A stretch of DNA of 64,000 bases, taken from positions 20,313,418-20,377,417 of the forward strand of contig NC_037254.1 of the NCBI RefSeq assembly GCF_000002425.4. The letters are read 5' to 3'. Shown piece after piece: positions 23,717 to 35,931 of this stretch. The notes under the pieces were generated by a model. The model had not been told where the DNA came from and did no database searches. It worked only from the letters and a program-made list of their open reading frames with translations. Made by a program: the position numbers and the translations under genes. Position 1 is the first letter of the stretch; the number at the start of each line of letters is the position of its first letter. The stretch comes from Physcomitrium patens (lineage: Eukaryota > Streptophyta > Bryopsida > Funariales > Funariaceae).

Positions 23717-24260
23717 GGCTGCTGCTGCTGCTGCTGCCCCGCCTTGGGTGCTCCGCCCCCGCACCCCGTTTTTCTGCAGCCCCACCCAAAATTCCCTCAG
23801 GAGTAGGTCTCTCGCTCCGCGCGCTCACATTACAATTGCGGTGCCCCCGTGGTGGCCGCGGTCCTCCAGTCGTGCTTGGCTAGTCGTGACCACCGTCTAC
23901 TCACCCCCATATAGTGAGACCCTCCTGGCCAACGATCTCCGAGCGCGGACGAAGCGATCCCAGCAACTACCGATACGACACACACACGCACACACTCCAA
24001 CTTGCACTCGCACACTGCAAGCCAAGCGGCGACGGTAGCGAGGGGCTCGCGCTCTGGCGAGGAGGTGAAGAACGGGCAAAGTAGCGCGGGGTATGGCCTC
24101 GAAATGGGGAAGTAGCGCGGGGGGGGGGGGGGGGGGGGGGATGGGCCTTCCTTGACAAAGCGAATGGAAGGGACCCTCCTCCCTCCTCCTTCCTTCCTCG
24201 GTTGCTTCTTCCTCACTTGCTTTAAGTGCTTGGTTTGGCCTTGGGGACTACGTTTCAAGG
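23717..24260. other. 5' region of the RGG gene
   Basis: GC-rich sequence upstream of the minus-strand start, likely promoter and 5' untranslated region. A CTG/GCT run next to the start codon would code Ala if translated. A 22-G tract lies at 24119-24140. Open frames on the minus strand here have biased composition and no recognisable family. Confidence 0.6.
24119..24140. repeat. G22 homopolymer tract
   Basis: Twenty-two G in a row on the plus strand, about 400 bp upstream of the RGG start codon. On the RGG transcript strand it reads as C22. Such tracts can form a G-quadruplex and are also prone to assembly length errors. Confidence 0.95.
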
Positions 24261-27000
24261 TTAGTTTTATTTTTTTATCTCATAAAACCACATAACCACT
24301 AGAAGAATCATCTTACTAAAAATAACAATATTGACCTTGGTGATCTTCTTCTAATTTTTCTCTAGTATCCCTTTAGGGTGGAAGTTTTTAAAGGTGTTGT
24401 TGATGAGCTCCCATCCCCCTTTCACCTTAATCTTTTGGGGATTCGCCTATTTCTTTACAATGGGTGTCCTCTTCATGAGCTTTGAAAAGAAATGGACATT
24501 TTTTAGCTTGAAAATCAAATAGAAACAAACAAATAAATAGGTTGAAAGAAAGCAAAAGTAAAATATTGCTGCTATCAATGTGGAATAGTTTCTCTTGGTA
24601 TAATTTCCATGAAAAAAGGTTGTTTGACAAATCGGAATATTGTTAGTAGAACGTGTTTGTGTGTGTTTTGGTTTCGGTGTGATTTGAATAATGTTTAATG
24701 ATAATGATAGTAAACTTACTAGACAATGAGCATGTGGTCAAACTTGAATATTTTCTATCTGTTGCTTTGAAATATGTGTGTTTTTTAAAACCACATTTAA
24801 AACTTGTGAATAATTTTGTCGAAGATTAAAATGAAATAAAATTATAAAACCATGAACTTTTAGTCTTTAATTTTGCTGTCAGATTTTGACTAGATAAAAT
24901 AATAATAATGAAAGTTGTAAAAAAAATAAAAAAATAAAAGCATAATTTTAGACATGCATTTTTATAAATACAATCTCAACAATTACGGTAAAATATTTGG
25001 CCAAATATAAAAGTTTTTTTGCATTGCAATTATTATTTTGAAAATTTCACAGTAAGCAAGCTCAATATGCATTAGGAACTGTTGGTGTGATGTTGAATGT
25101 TGTAAAGATTGAAACGATTTGTGTTATTAGTTAACTTTTACATACTTAAAGGTATATAGAAAAAATATTTAAATAAGGATATTAAAATCTACCGTCATTC
25201 TCATCGTTTTTTTTAAACTGGTATAATTCTTTTCTTTTACATGAACATGTTTATAAGTTTTGCTAAGTATAACATGTTCGAAAATGAATAAAAAAAATCA
25301 ATTAATGTATACTATTTAGCATGGAAAATAACAAAAAGGATGTTACAAATTTATCTCAATAGTGTACACATCTACACAGTCTTTCAATTCCACACAACCT
25401 TTACAAAAGATTGTAACATTATTAAAAACATTACTGCATATATATATATATATATATATATAATTAACAGAATAAAAAAATATATTACAAAATAATAAAG
25501 CAAGAAATATATAATATAAATGATATTTGTGTTGTTTATATTGTTAAGGTAATTATTACATTTTAGAAACATTACACATTGGAATCTAATTAAGAATTTA
25601 GGTATAATTATTTTTATGTAATATCAGAAGCATGATTTAACTTATATATTTGGTGTTTGCAGGTAATACTACCTCGTCTTATAATTCAATTGCAATTAAA
25701 GACTTTAATGTGGAAATACATAAATAACACTTTGAAGAATTCTTATTCGTGGTGCATCATAGAAGATAAATCAAGCATTACATGGTAGAACATTTACTTC
25801 ATGGTCACTTTGTCTTCGACAGGAAGCATATCAGATTTTATTGGATAGCAGTTCCTTGCAATTTATCAGGTCTTACATTAGGTCTCACCTGGAAGCCCAC
25901 TTGTTAACACTACTAATAATCGAACAAGAATAATAATTAAAATAATTTTTTCTTATACATTTCCTATCTCTTGTTATACTAAATATAGGTATTTATGAGC
26001 TTATGACCAGTGGACATTGTACCAAATTTACAATAGAGTGATCTTTTATTAGAATCTTGCAAAACTTTTAAATTGTACACTTTGACATGGCTCAGTGGAG
26101 GTGCTTTTAGCAACACCATCTATTACTAGCAAGTAAACTTAAAATTTCATGATTATACAAAAAAATAAAATAATAATAATCATATATCAACATCAGTTAC
26201 TATATTATAGTAATCTTCTAAGCATCTCATAGAAACTTATGAAGATTATTTAACAAGTAAAAAAGAGTTGTGTAGAATTTTTATATGCATCTTTTTGAAA
26301 AATTAAAGGGATACTTTTTTATTTTAAAAAACATAAAAAATAATTCTTTGATATATTAATAAATTTATTATAATTTATTATTAATCACGTTGAACTGTTT
26401 ATAATTAGAATTTGATTTTGTACATGGGAGAAAATATATTTAATTTTAATTATATCAATATGATATTTATTTTATTTTATTTAATAAACTAAGAAGGATG
26501 TCTGCTTCTTTCAATGTTAAAGATTTTATAAAGCTTTTGAAAAATTAATTTTTAAGACTACCGCCAATATTAATGATCTATAAAATTATGAAAAAAATTA
26601 AAAATATATATTATTGTTTGGGAATTAATATATATATATATAAATATATAAAGAAAAAATATATAAAAAGGAGAGATTAGGTATAGTAACTACAGGTCTA
26701 TTTAAGGAATTTAAGCTTCTACTTGATCAATCAAAAATAAAATTAAAAAAAAAAAAAACATACATACATACATACATACATACATACTTACATTCATATA
26801 TATATATATATATATATATTATTTATAGATGAAAATTAATTAATTATATATATATATATATATGTATATATGTTTTTATTTATTTTAAAACTTTAGTACA
26901 TGTAGTATTTAGAATATATTATTATTTTAGAAAATATAATGGTAATTTCTTAATTTTTTTTTTAAATATTATATAAGTGATACTTCAATTAGTCATGTTA
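24261..27000. other. AT-rich intergenic region
   Basis: No gene found. It holds a (TA)n tract at about 25438-25461, a TACA array at about 26758-26787 and (TA)n tracts at about 26798-26819 and 26845-26863. Confidence 0.8.
26758..26863. repeat. Compound TACA/TA microsatellite
   Basis: About seven TACA units are followed by two TA runs with short spacers. Confidence 0.9.
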
Positions 27001-27103
27001 AATTTGTATTTTATACTATTTTTTGGATTATTTTAAATATCACGTTTTTGATAATAAAAAAATAAAATCTTAAATATATTTCTTAATTTTTAAAAATTAT
27101 ATT

Positions 27104-27144
<41 letters not shown>

Positions 27145-27299
27145 TATTAGATGTTTAGAATTATTGATTGAAAATTATTTAAATAAATTTAAATTTTAAA
27201 AATAAGTTAAAAAATATATTCTTTATATATTTTTATAAGTTTGATTGTAAAAATTGTAAAGAAAAGAGACTAAGAAATTAAGAAGAGTAAAACATAATA

Positions 27300-28215
27300 T
27301 CTAAGATTCTTTTAGAGTTTTTAGGACTTTGTTGTTGTAATTTCTAATAAACCTTCTTTAGCACAATGCTTGGTGCATTTTGAAGCAAAACTTCACATAA
27401 TATAACATTGCTATGAAGTTTTGTAATTGAGAGAAGGAAATAGATCAAACTCACAATTAAATCTAAGAAGTCTTGCTACTACAAGTATATGAAAGGCAAG
27501 GATAAATATGTTGAAGAAGTTTAATAAAATAATAATAAAATTTTGAGGATTTTTATAAAAAATAAAGGTCTATTTAAGATTGCATCTCTTCTAATATTTC
27601 AATGGATTTTCTCAAGTTGGATTTCTAGGTGCACTTCTATTTGGAAGTTCTCTTTCTTGATTTGCATCCTTCATAGAAAAAGATTTACAATTTTTTTATA
27701 ATTTAAATTTATTCTTAAAAGTATTTATGGCTTTATTTAGAAAAAATAATTTAGAAAATAATAATAGAGATTAAAATCCTATTTTTACAATAAAAATAAT
27801 GTTTTACTACAATATATGATGTCAAATTCCAAAATCTTGCTTGCAATAAGAATTGGAATAACAAACATCTTACCAACCAATTTCGATATGAATTAAAAGA
27901 TAATATCAAAGATATATTGTTGACAATGTCAAAAGCAAATTCATTCAAAAATTTTATTGCTCAAGCCATTAAATATAATAGTCATTTTTTTTGAAAGATG
28001 TCAAGAATAAAGATTTGATTGAAGAAATATAAGTTAAATCATAGCAATAACTTTTAAGTTTTTAAAAGTTTATTCATCAATGCAAATTAATATAGTAATT
28101 TTTAAAGCTCTCAATGACGTAGAAAAGACTCAATTTTATCAAGAAGGTTTGTGCTTATATTGTAGAGAATATAAGTACATTGTTCAACATTATCCAAAGA
28201 AGTAATATAATTATA
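27300..28215 (+). mobile_element. Degraded Gypsy element: leader and gag remnant
   Basis: At 27365-27386 is a segment (ATGCTTGGTGCATTTTGAAG) shared with 56192 and, in weaker form, 58081, where it follows a dispersed repeat. About 470 bp downstream, 27851-27991 encodes a gag core (NWNNKHLTNQFRYELKDNIK) typical of the retrotransposon Gag family. Further on, near 28147-28203, comes a ruined zinc knuckle, CLYCREYKYIVQHYP, in which the His and the last Cys have become Tyr. Stops and frame breaks are many. Confidence 0.65.
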
Positions 28216-28608
28216 GAATGAAGAGCATGATTACCAAATAAGACCATATATCAAAAGATGAGTTTCTCTAGCTACAATATGGATTGAGCAATTAAAATCT
28301 TGTACAACACCTTGTAAAGCTCTTATGCTCTTCTTAAATTCCTCACCTTGCTTTATAATAGATGTTTGTTTAGGATCAAAAAATTGTAAAGTCTTTATCT
28401 TGTTAGATTCATGAGCTTTAGCTTATTTTCTTAGATAAAGATTTTTTTTAAAAAATAATAAATATCTTTAATTAAGAAAATTAAGTTAGTGCATGTAATA
28501 GCCATAGATGGTTGTTTATTGTTTTTTAAAGATGTTATTCATGAAACTATTTCTTTGGATGTAACAACTAATGGATATTAAAACTTAATAATATTTAATA
28601 TAATTTGA

Positions 28609-29158
28609 TGTCAAAGACAAGAACTCAAGAAAGATAAGTAAATAAGTGAAATAAATATCATAAAAAATAAAAAAATAATAATAAGAAAATATATATATTT
28701 AAGAAGAAATTGAAATGGATATTGTCAAAGATTAGAAATCTATAGACTTTTGAAACCAGACTAAAAGTAAAAAAAAGAAATGACAAGAGTGAAGAAAACT
28801 TCACTCTTGCCTCTATACATACTATCTACCTAAGAGCTATAAAATAATATTCTATATAACCTTCTACATGTGTTTAATTTATGAGACACATATCTCAACT
28901 TACAAGACAAGTTTCTTATATGTATGCCACATTGTTAGCTTATACCACAAGCTATCAACATGCATGACACATGGCTAACTTTTTGGCCAAATTTCTATCC
29001 TATCAATCACCTGTAAACACATAGAAAGAAGAAATCATGTCTATGAAGCTTCTAGAAAGTTTTTCTATAAGATATTATTAAATTAATCTATTTTTATTTA
29101 TTTTTATCTATTCATATTATCTAGGTAATTATTGGAGTAAATATGTATGTTCATGACA
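28609..29158 (-). repeat. Solo LTR of the Gypsy chromodomain family, inverted (550 bp)
   Basis: The reverse complement matches the 3' LTR at 2300-2850 from end to end: it starts TGTCA at 29158 and ends TTTGACA at 28609. The TATA-plus-hairpin unit is kept (hairpin 28782-28811). Neither side has the purine tract or primer site expected of internal sequence, so this looks like a solo LTR. The flanking pentamers (TTTGA and TAAGA) match poorly, so the target duplication is decayed or absent. Divergence from the other LTR is high. Confidence 0.82.
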
Positions 29159-29932
29159 TAAGATCTATATCTAATTTAATTATTATAAGATTATTGTGGT
29201 TAGAAAAATATAATCTTTAAATAGAATAGATTTCTTATAACCTTGATTTTTCTTATAGTTTAATCAAGAGGTCAAACAATTAGAAATGAAGAGGAACAAC
29301 TAGCACAAATATCTAATAGAATTTGAATTGTGAATTGATTTGAAAGGAATTTATTTGTATTTGATATGCTTTTAATCTTTAGAACAACATAATTTTCATC
29401 TCAAAATTGCATAACTACCTTTCACAACAGGGCAGTATCAATATTTGGAGAGACTTAGCAATCTCATATATCATGTGCTTTATTTTAGATACTTGTTGCT
29501 ATAAAGTTTTTCTTACACCCAATCATTGTGCATATGTCATACAAGCAAGTTTTGCTACTAATACAATTGATACACTTATAATTTTAAGCATTAAACTAAT
29601 CTCAATGCAATTGAAAAATTACCATGTATTAAAATTACGAGCATATTACTTGAAAAATTGAAGAATCAATAAAAAGAAGAATAGTTTGGAAGCATGAAGC
29701 TTTTCAATCGAAGTACCTCACATATATAAAAAGCTCTAGAAGCAATATTTGATGGTTAGGGGTTTCTATTGGAATAAACAAAACAAGATTATATTGAATT
29801 GAATACTTAACCTAAATATGACTACATATTTATACCTTGAGTATTGAGTTTAATCTTGAGTTGGATAGAAAGATTAATAACTTTCATCCTTAGCAATTCA
29901 TATCAAGACACCTTTTTATTTTGGAACAAAAT
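29159..29932. other. AT-rich spacer
   Basis: No recognisable gene or domain. An 84-codon open frame at 29407-29661 has no family resemblance that I can see. Confidence 0.6.
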
Positions 29933-30270
29933 CTACAAATATGTATATATATATATATATATATATGCTAGCAACAGTCTAACTAGTTCAATAAGTGTCC
30001 ATACACCATTTTTGTGAATTGAAGATATTTCGTCTTTTAAAGCTGCAGCCCAATTGGGTTGTGTAATAGCTTCATAAAATTTTGTTGGCTGTATTGGTAA
30101 TTCACAAGCCAACAAAGTACTTTCAATGCCATACAGGGTGGGTTTCGTGAACGCCTGTTATGATCTGCTGTATGCTCAATGGAATGATTTTCTTTGGATT
30201 GAGTGGGTGCCTCAAGTTGTTCTGGAGGTGAGACGTGATATTCAGATGTCGAGGAGGACCATGAATCCAA
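29933..30270 (-). pseudogene. Copia reverse transcriptase, N-terminal fragment
   Basis: YEAITQPNWAAALKDEISSI and KNGVWTLIELV are the start of the Copia reverse transcriptase. It is shifted in frame relative to the upstream part and ends at a (TA)n tract. Confidence 0.8.
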
Positions 30271-30330
30271 ATTGTCGATGGAGGTTTGATAGGAATCAGG
30301 ATTCGGAGACTGAAGGTTATTGATGAGGGC

Positions 30331-31330
30331 TCATGGGCGGTTAGGTGTTGGGTCAGTGAAATGCGAGGAACTGTTGGGCGAGCATTGCTGTGGAGAGGCA
30401 ATTGATATGGATGTCATCTGCGAGAAATCATTGTCGTCGTAGGTAGATGAAGTCGGAAATGACAATGTGGAAGTAGCAGTATCAAAAAAAGTTGTATCTA
30501 GTTTGGGTGTATTCAGAAATTGATCTTCATTAAACACAACGTTGCGTGTAATAATAACCTGGTGCATTGAAGGCACCCATACTCTGTACGCTTTGGACTC
30601 TACGTCAGTGCCGAGATAAGCGCCCACCGTTGATCTTGAGGCAAGCTTGTCATTTCCACCCTGATGAATGTGGGCGATGCACCCAAATACGCGGATGCGG
30701 GATAAATCGAATTTGAGGCCAGTGAACATTTCCTCTGGTGTAGTATGCGGATTAGTCCTCGTTGGGGTATAATTTATGAGTTTCACCATTGTCTGCACTG
30801 CCTCGACCCACAGGAAAGTGGGTATCCTCCCACCATTGAGCATAAAGCGCAGTTTATTGAGCATTGTCCAATTCTTACGCTTAATGACCCCGTTTTGCTG
30901 GGAGGTGCGGGCAATGGTCAATTCTCGGATGATTCCGTGTGTAATCAAGTAATTATTAAACTCTTGACTGAGGAATTTGCCGCCCCTGTCGGATTGAAGT
31001 TGGAGTAATTTCTGGCTAGTTTGTCGCTTGAGCATGGAATGAAAGATTTTAAACTTGGCAAGAGTATTGGATTTTGAAGTAAGGAAATAGATCCAGGATT
31101 TCCAACTGTAATCATCAGTGAGAAGGAGAAAGTAGCGCGACTTACCTAGCGATGGTACTAGAAAAGGGCCACATAGATCCATGGAGATAAGTGCGAGCGG
31201 CGCAGTGGTTTTGTGGGTCGCTTGATTCAGTATTTCTTGACAAGTTTGTTTGCCTTCAAGGCAAGTTGTACATAGGTGAGAAGTCGCAGAAAACTTTGGA
31301 ATGCTAGTCGCGAGTTGTTTCTGAGTTAGA
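30331..31330 (-). pseudogene. Copia integrase
   Basis: The open part (31182-30331) has Asp in SMDLCGPFL and Asp in QSDRGGKFL. The third catalytic position reads NGVIKRKN, with Lys where Glu is normal, so the DDE triad is broken. The zinc-binding cysteines (CTTC) lie upstream in a frame with stops. The C-terminal part keeps the conserved VFGCIAHIHQ and GAYLGTD stretches. Confidence 0.85.
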
Positions 31331-31477
31331 ATCCATAGGTTGTCAAAATTGACGTGACTAGGGCGTCGATGTTAGAGATCTAATAGACGAGGAGAATTTG
31401 ACTTCATATGAGTAAGCATATGGGTTTCAGTTTGATTATTTCTAGTAAATGTAAGGAGCTTATCTAAGCCAGTTCTT

Positions 31478-31860
31478 TTATCTCACCGTCTCGAAGCAAG
31501 TAGAGTATGTGGTTTTGTGCAAGTAAATATAACGCAAGAATTCTGATAAAAAAACAGCTATATTTCCATCATCCGTAAGCTTGCCAATAGATAAAATATT
31601 ACGACGGAGGCTTGAGACATATTTAACATCCTTGATTGATTTTATTTCTCCCGAAAGAAGAGAGACATGCGTAGAACCCTTGCCTTCAATAACGTGAATA
31701 TTTCCTCCCGCGGATGTCACAAAAGATGAGGGTGATGGGTCTAGGTACTGGAATGATTCTTTATCTCCTGAAAAATGAGCCGAGGCTCCAGAGTCAAAAA
31801 TCTATTCAGCTTCGGTGTGTTGGAGGGTAAGTGCATCGAGGGCCGTTTCTAACTACTCTT
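31478..31860 (-). pseudogene. Copia aspartic protease region
   Basis: The catalytic motif DSGA lies at 31795-31784 in the context FDSGASAHFSG. An in-frame TAG stands two codons before it where relatives have Trp, so TGG to TAG is likely. Downstream residues (VKYVSSLRRNILSIGKL) match the usual region between protease and integrase. Confidence 0.8.
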
Positions 31861-32041
31861 TGGAATGAAGTTCTTCACAAGTTGGCATTGATTGTTTGAC
31901 GATATTGACACTGGATTTATCATGAGAGAGCCGTGAGCTGGAATGTTCACTTGTATGCACTGGAAAAGTGTTTCGAGATAATGGCCTCGGTGCTGCCATG
32001 GAGTTAGATGGGGGCACTGTGTACAGCGACGTTGGGGCAGG

Positions 32042-32917
32042 ACAGTACCTAGAGGTGTGTCTCCGTATGCCACAGCGAGTACAGAGGAAGGTCTCAGGAT
32101 TTACCTGATTGCGAGGTGAATGACTAGTTGAGCGATACTGGTGTGGAGCACGATAGCGTCAATATATCGCATTGCGGAGTTGCATCACAAGAGCCTCAGA
32201 ATCAGATCGTAGAATAGAAAGGTGGTGCTCTTCCATTTGCAATCTAGCGCTAAGTTCTTTCAGGGAAGGAATATTGCGCTCATTGCGGATCTGGCGAGCT
32301 AGTAAGTGGAACCGTGGCGGCAGTCTGCTGAGAATTTTGCGAACAATGACCGCACTAGTTTGGGGATGGCCGATGTGCACAAGTTCACATTGGATATCGT
32401 AGACGCGGGTCATAAAAGTCATGACGTCCATGGTATCCGGCTGTTGTAATGACTCCCATTTGTTGAGGACGACCATTGTATCAACAATGGTGTTGGTGAG
32501 GTACATGCTTTCAAGCTTGCTCCAAGCACGACTTGGGTCTACGACTTCTTCCACGAAAACACGGAGCTCTGGTTGTAGAGAGAGTTCAAGTATGGATGAA
32601 GCTTGTTGGCATTTGAGCCGAAGCCGTTCAGCATCTTGAGAAGGTTTGCTGCTGGATGTTGGAGTGATGGATGATAGAGTGGAGGGGTCACCGCTGTCGA
32701 CCGTGTTGGCAGAATCAAGACCTTGGGTAGGAGAGCTGGTAGTCCTAGAGACTGTATCGTCTTGGTTGGATGGAGCAGTCGCAGGGGGTGCTTCTCCTAC
32801 AACGTCCCAGAGATCTTCTCGAAGAAAGATACTTCGTGATGTTGACATCCAGAGTTGGAAGTTGGAGGGCCCAGCAAGCATCACTGCCTTGGAGACAACG
32901 GTATATATGGTGCCCAT
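32042..32917 (-). pseudogene. Copia gag with zinc knuckle
   Basis: The frame starts MGTIYTVVSKAVMLAG at 32917 and contains the Copia Gag core (WSKLESMYLTNTI, VYDIQCELVHIG, LPPRFHLLARQI). A TGA after NAIY near 32159 is a probable CGA change; the frame goes on to an intact CCHC knuckle, CTRCGIRRHTSRYC, at 32083-32042. Gag would form the particle that packages element RNA. Confidence 0.85.
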
Positions 32918-34846
32918 TGAAAAAAACAAGATGAAAGTAGTGGAAAGAATAGCGTAATGCAAATAGAGTGTTGAAACTTTACAAAAGAAGGAGTCTGCAG
33001 ATACTTACTGTGATGTCTCCAAGAAGAAGCTACTGGTTGTGCGACTAATACGTAGAGAAGATGAAGAGCCCAAGACCTAGCCCGCTCTGATACTATCTAG
33101 CTCTCACCACCCGGACAGACTCACTAAAATCTGTACTTACAAACTCAGCTACCCGACTTCACTGTTCCCCTATTCCAAAATCCGAGATCCCCACAAATCC
33201 ATCGCTTGTCGTATCATGTCACAAACGGACCTTTTTCATGCCGCACTTCCTCCAGAAATGGTTCGAAAATATGTCTATTGTAGACTAGATCCTATAACCG
33301 TGGAGGAATGTTGTATTTAATACTGGTGTTCTTCTATGTCACCACTTGAGTAGAGCATGATTTTTATTTATTATTGATGATACATTGCTTAATTCTTTGT
33401 GGTAGCAAAGCTAGGCTGTTTGAGAAACAAGAAATAAAGACTGCAAAAATAATTGTTATTGAATTGTTATACTATCATAAGTGCTGTATAGTAACTAAAT
33501 TGATTAATTGTGCTTAGAAGTTGAGTGGAATCATTGTCTTTGTTTGCCTAGGGTAAGATGATGAATATCTACGAGAAAATGTATTTGCAAGAAACCATGC
33601 TCAATGAGCCTAAGAATTACAAATATGAGTCAATGAATATGTAGAATATTCTTGAAAAGAAAGATTTCTAAGACTTAGTTAAATAATTACCAAATTAAGA
33701 ACCTTCATATGAATTGGCAAGCAAAATCTGTAGCAACAACCAAATTCCTTTTCAAAATTTATAAGTAGATTAGAAAAGGATAAAAAAAAACTAAGATAAT
33801 AATCTAGCTTTAATTGATTCTTAATCTTTGATACAATATGATTTATATCTTAGAACCTTGTAAGGTTTAGAAGTTCTTGAGTGGATTATTATGAGAAAAT
33901 ATTATTTTAATTAAAAACATATTGTTTAACAAATATGAATCTTAAAATAATAAAACAACAATATGTGTCTATTTTTATGTAACATATAAATGAAATATTA
34001 TGACACTATATAAATATTTAAAAATTTAAAAATTTAAACATCAAAATAAAAGTAATAAACTCTAAAGCTTGCATTAGAACCATATTTATGTAAATTTAAG
34101 AATTATAGATCACTTTTTAATGTGTTATTTTAATATATTTAATAATATATATGATCAAATTATATTTTAAAAAATAATAATTACTAATTTTTTTGATTCA
34201 ATAATAAATTATCTAATAATAGATTTATATTTATTAAATAATTATATAATTATTTTAAAGATTTTAATATATTTAAAGAATATTATTTTTGTCATTATAG
34301 TTTAGAATAGCAAAAGTAATAACAATAATAATAATATTATTAAATACAATTCTATAAAATTATCAAGTTACAAACAATTCATTTTATATGTTAGAATTTC
34401 TTTTATCTTATTTTTGGATAAGATTGATGTTTAATGTAAGAAAAAATTTAATATGTACTTATTTATTTATACCTGGATATAAAAATATTATAAATTTACT
34501 AATTTTTAATATCAATAATTAAATATTATTACAAATATAAAATTTTAAATCATATATATGTTACAATATAAACTTTTTTTAAGATATGTAAATATTTTTA
34601 TTTATAGATAGTAAAAATATAAGAATAATAGATTATACTAATTATTATAATTGTAAAAATATTTTGATCTTTTCATATTATTCTTTATCAAACTTGTTTA
34701 GAAATTAAAATTATATATTATTGAGTCAATTTTTACAATCTTAGTTGCTAAAATTTATTATGTAAATTCATCCTATATAATTGTTAACAAAGAAATAGAA
34801 CCACAAACATCAAAAATATCCTTAGCAATAATTAATTAATTCATTT

Positions 34847-34850
<4 letters not shown>

Positions 34851-34898
<48 letters not shown>
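34851..34898. repeat. (TA)24 microsatellite, longest in the window
   Basis: Uninterrupted AT dinucleotides over 48 bases. Confidence 0.97.
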
Positions 34899-34900
<2 letters not shown>

Positions 34901-35897
34901 TATTCTTTTACATGATTAATCATCCAAAATCAAATAATCTCCAATTATTCATAAAAAAATTTAAAATAAATTCTATTCTATGGTATTAAATTAATTGCAT
35001 ATAAATTTTTAATAATTAAATTATTTTAATTGATTTTATTAATTAAAAAAATAAACATTCTATATAAGTCTTAAAAATTAAAATATTCTTAAATAAATTA
35101 AAATATTAGTGATAATTTATCATATTTCTTATATGACTTTATATTACAAAATTATCATATCTTGCTATAAAATTAGATCTTTTTATTTTCTTGAAATTAA
35201 ATAATTTTATATAGACTAGTTTAAAAAATTAAAATCTAATGTAATTCATATAATAAAATTATTAAAATTCATCTCTTTTTCTTTCTCTTTTTTTTTTATA
35301 TATATTTAAAATCAATAAAATTATTTTAAATATTTATAAATAAATATATAATTACTTTCATATACATCTTTAATTTATAATTATTTATAATATAATATTT
35401 ATCTACTATAATATATATGCAATATATACATTAAAAATTCTAGTGAAAACATATAAAACACATTTCTTATACATAGATTTTTAGATTTATTTGAAAAAAT
35501 CTTAACATCTAATTTATATTAAATTTGGTATTATTTCATTATAATAATATTTTATATCAATCCAAGTTGCATATCTTTGAAGAAGGATATACTACGAGCA
35601 TATTATATTAAATATAGAATTACATCTAATTTTCTAGATAAGCCTCATGTTTTTCAATTGTTTACTTTATTTCATTTTTTTTGAGTCTATTGCTAGGTTC
35701 CTTAATATTTCTTGCTTTTATTTTTTTTCGTCTTGCTATTTTAGTTTTGCGGTTTCTTTTTATAATCTCATGGCTCCCTTTAGCTTTATTATTAATGTTT
35801 TTATTATTTTTGTTTTTTTCTTCCTAATCCCCTATATTTTTCTTAAAATAAGTTACCTGCTATATTTGTCTCTTCTATAGGTCATCTAAAACCTATT

Positions 35898-35899
<2 letters not shown>

Positions 35900-35931
<32 letters not shown>
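35900..35931. repeat. T32 homopolymer
   Basis: A run of 32 T followed by a CTTT-type pyrimidine stretch. Confidence 0.95.

Larger units (their letters stand above)
29933..33095 (-). mobile_element. Decayed Ty1/Copia element, truncated in reverse transcriptase
   Basis: Read on the minus strand it has a primer binding site complementary to initiator Met tRNA (33095-33081, reading TAGTATCAGAGCGGG), then gag, zinc knuckle, protease, integrase and the first 40 or so residues of reverse transcriptase. Coding sequence ends at a (TA)n tract at about 29944-29966, where the element is cut off. Its 5' LTR should lie just above 33095 but its far end is not clear. It is a different family from the complete Copia at 43.7-51.3 kb. 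Confidence 0.88.

Noticed and set aside
23830-24258. 142-codon open frame upstream of the RGG gene, minus strand
   Set aside because: It is made of low-complexity runs (poly-Pro from the C22 tract, basic stretches) and does not join the RGG exons.
35647-35880. 77-codon Phe-rich frame that looks like a membrane protein
   Set aside because: It lies in T-rich DNA where TTT and TTC codons arise from composition; no family resemblance.
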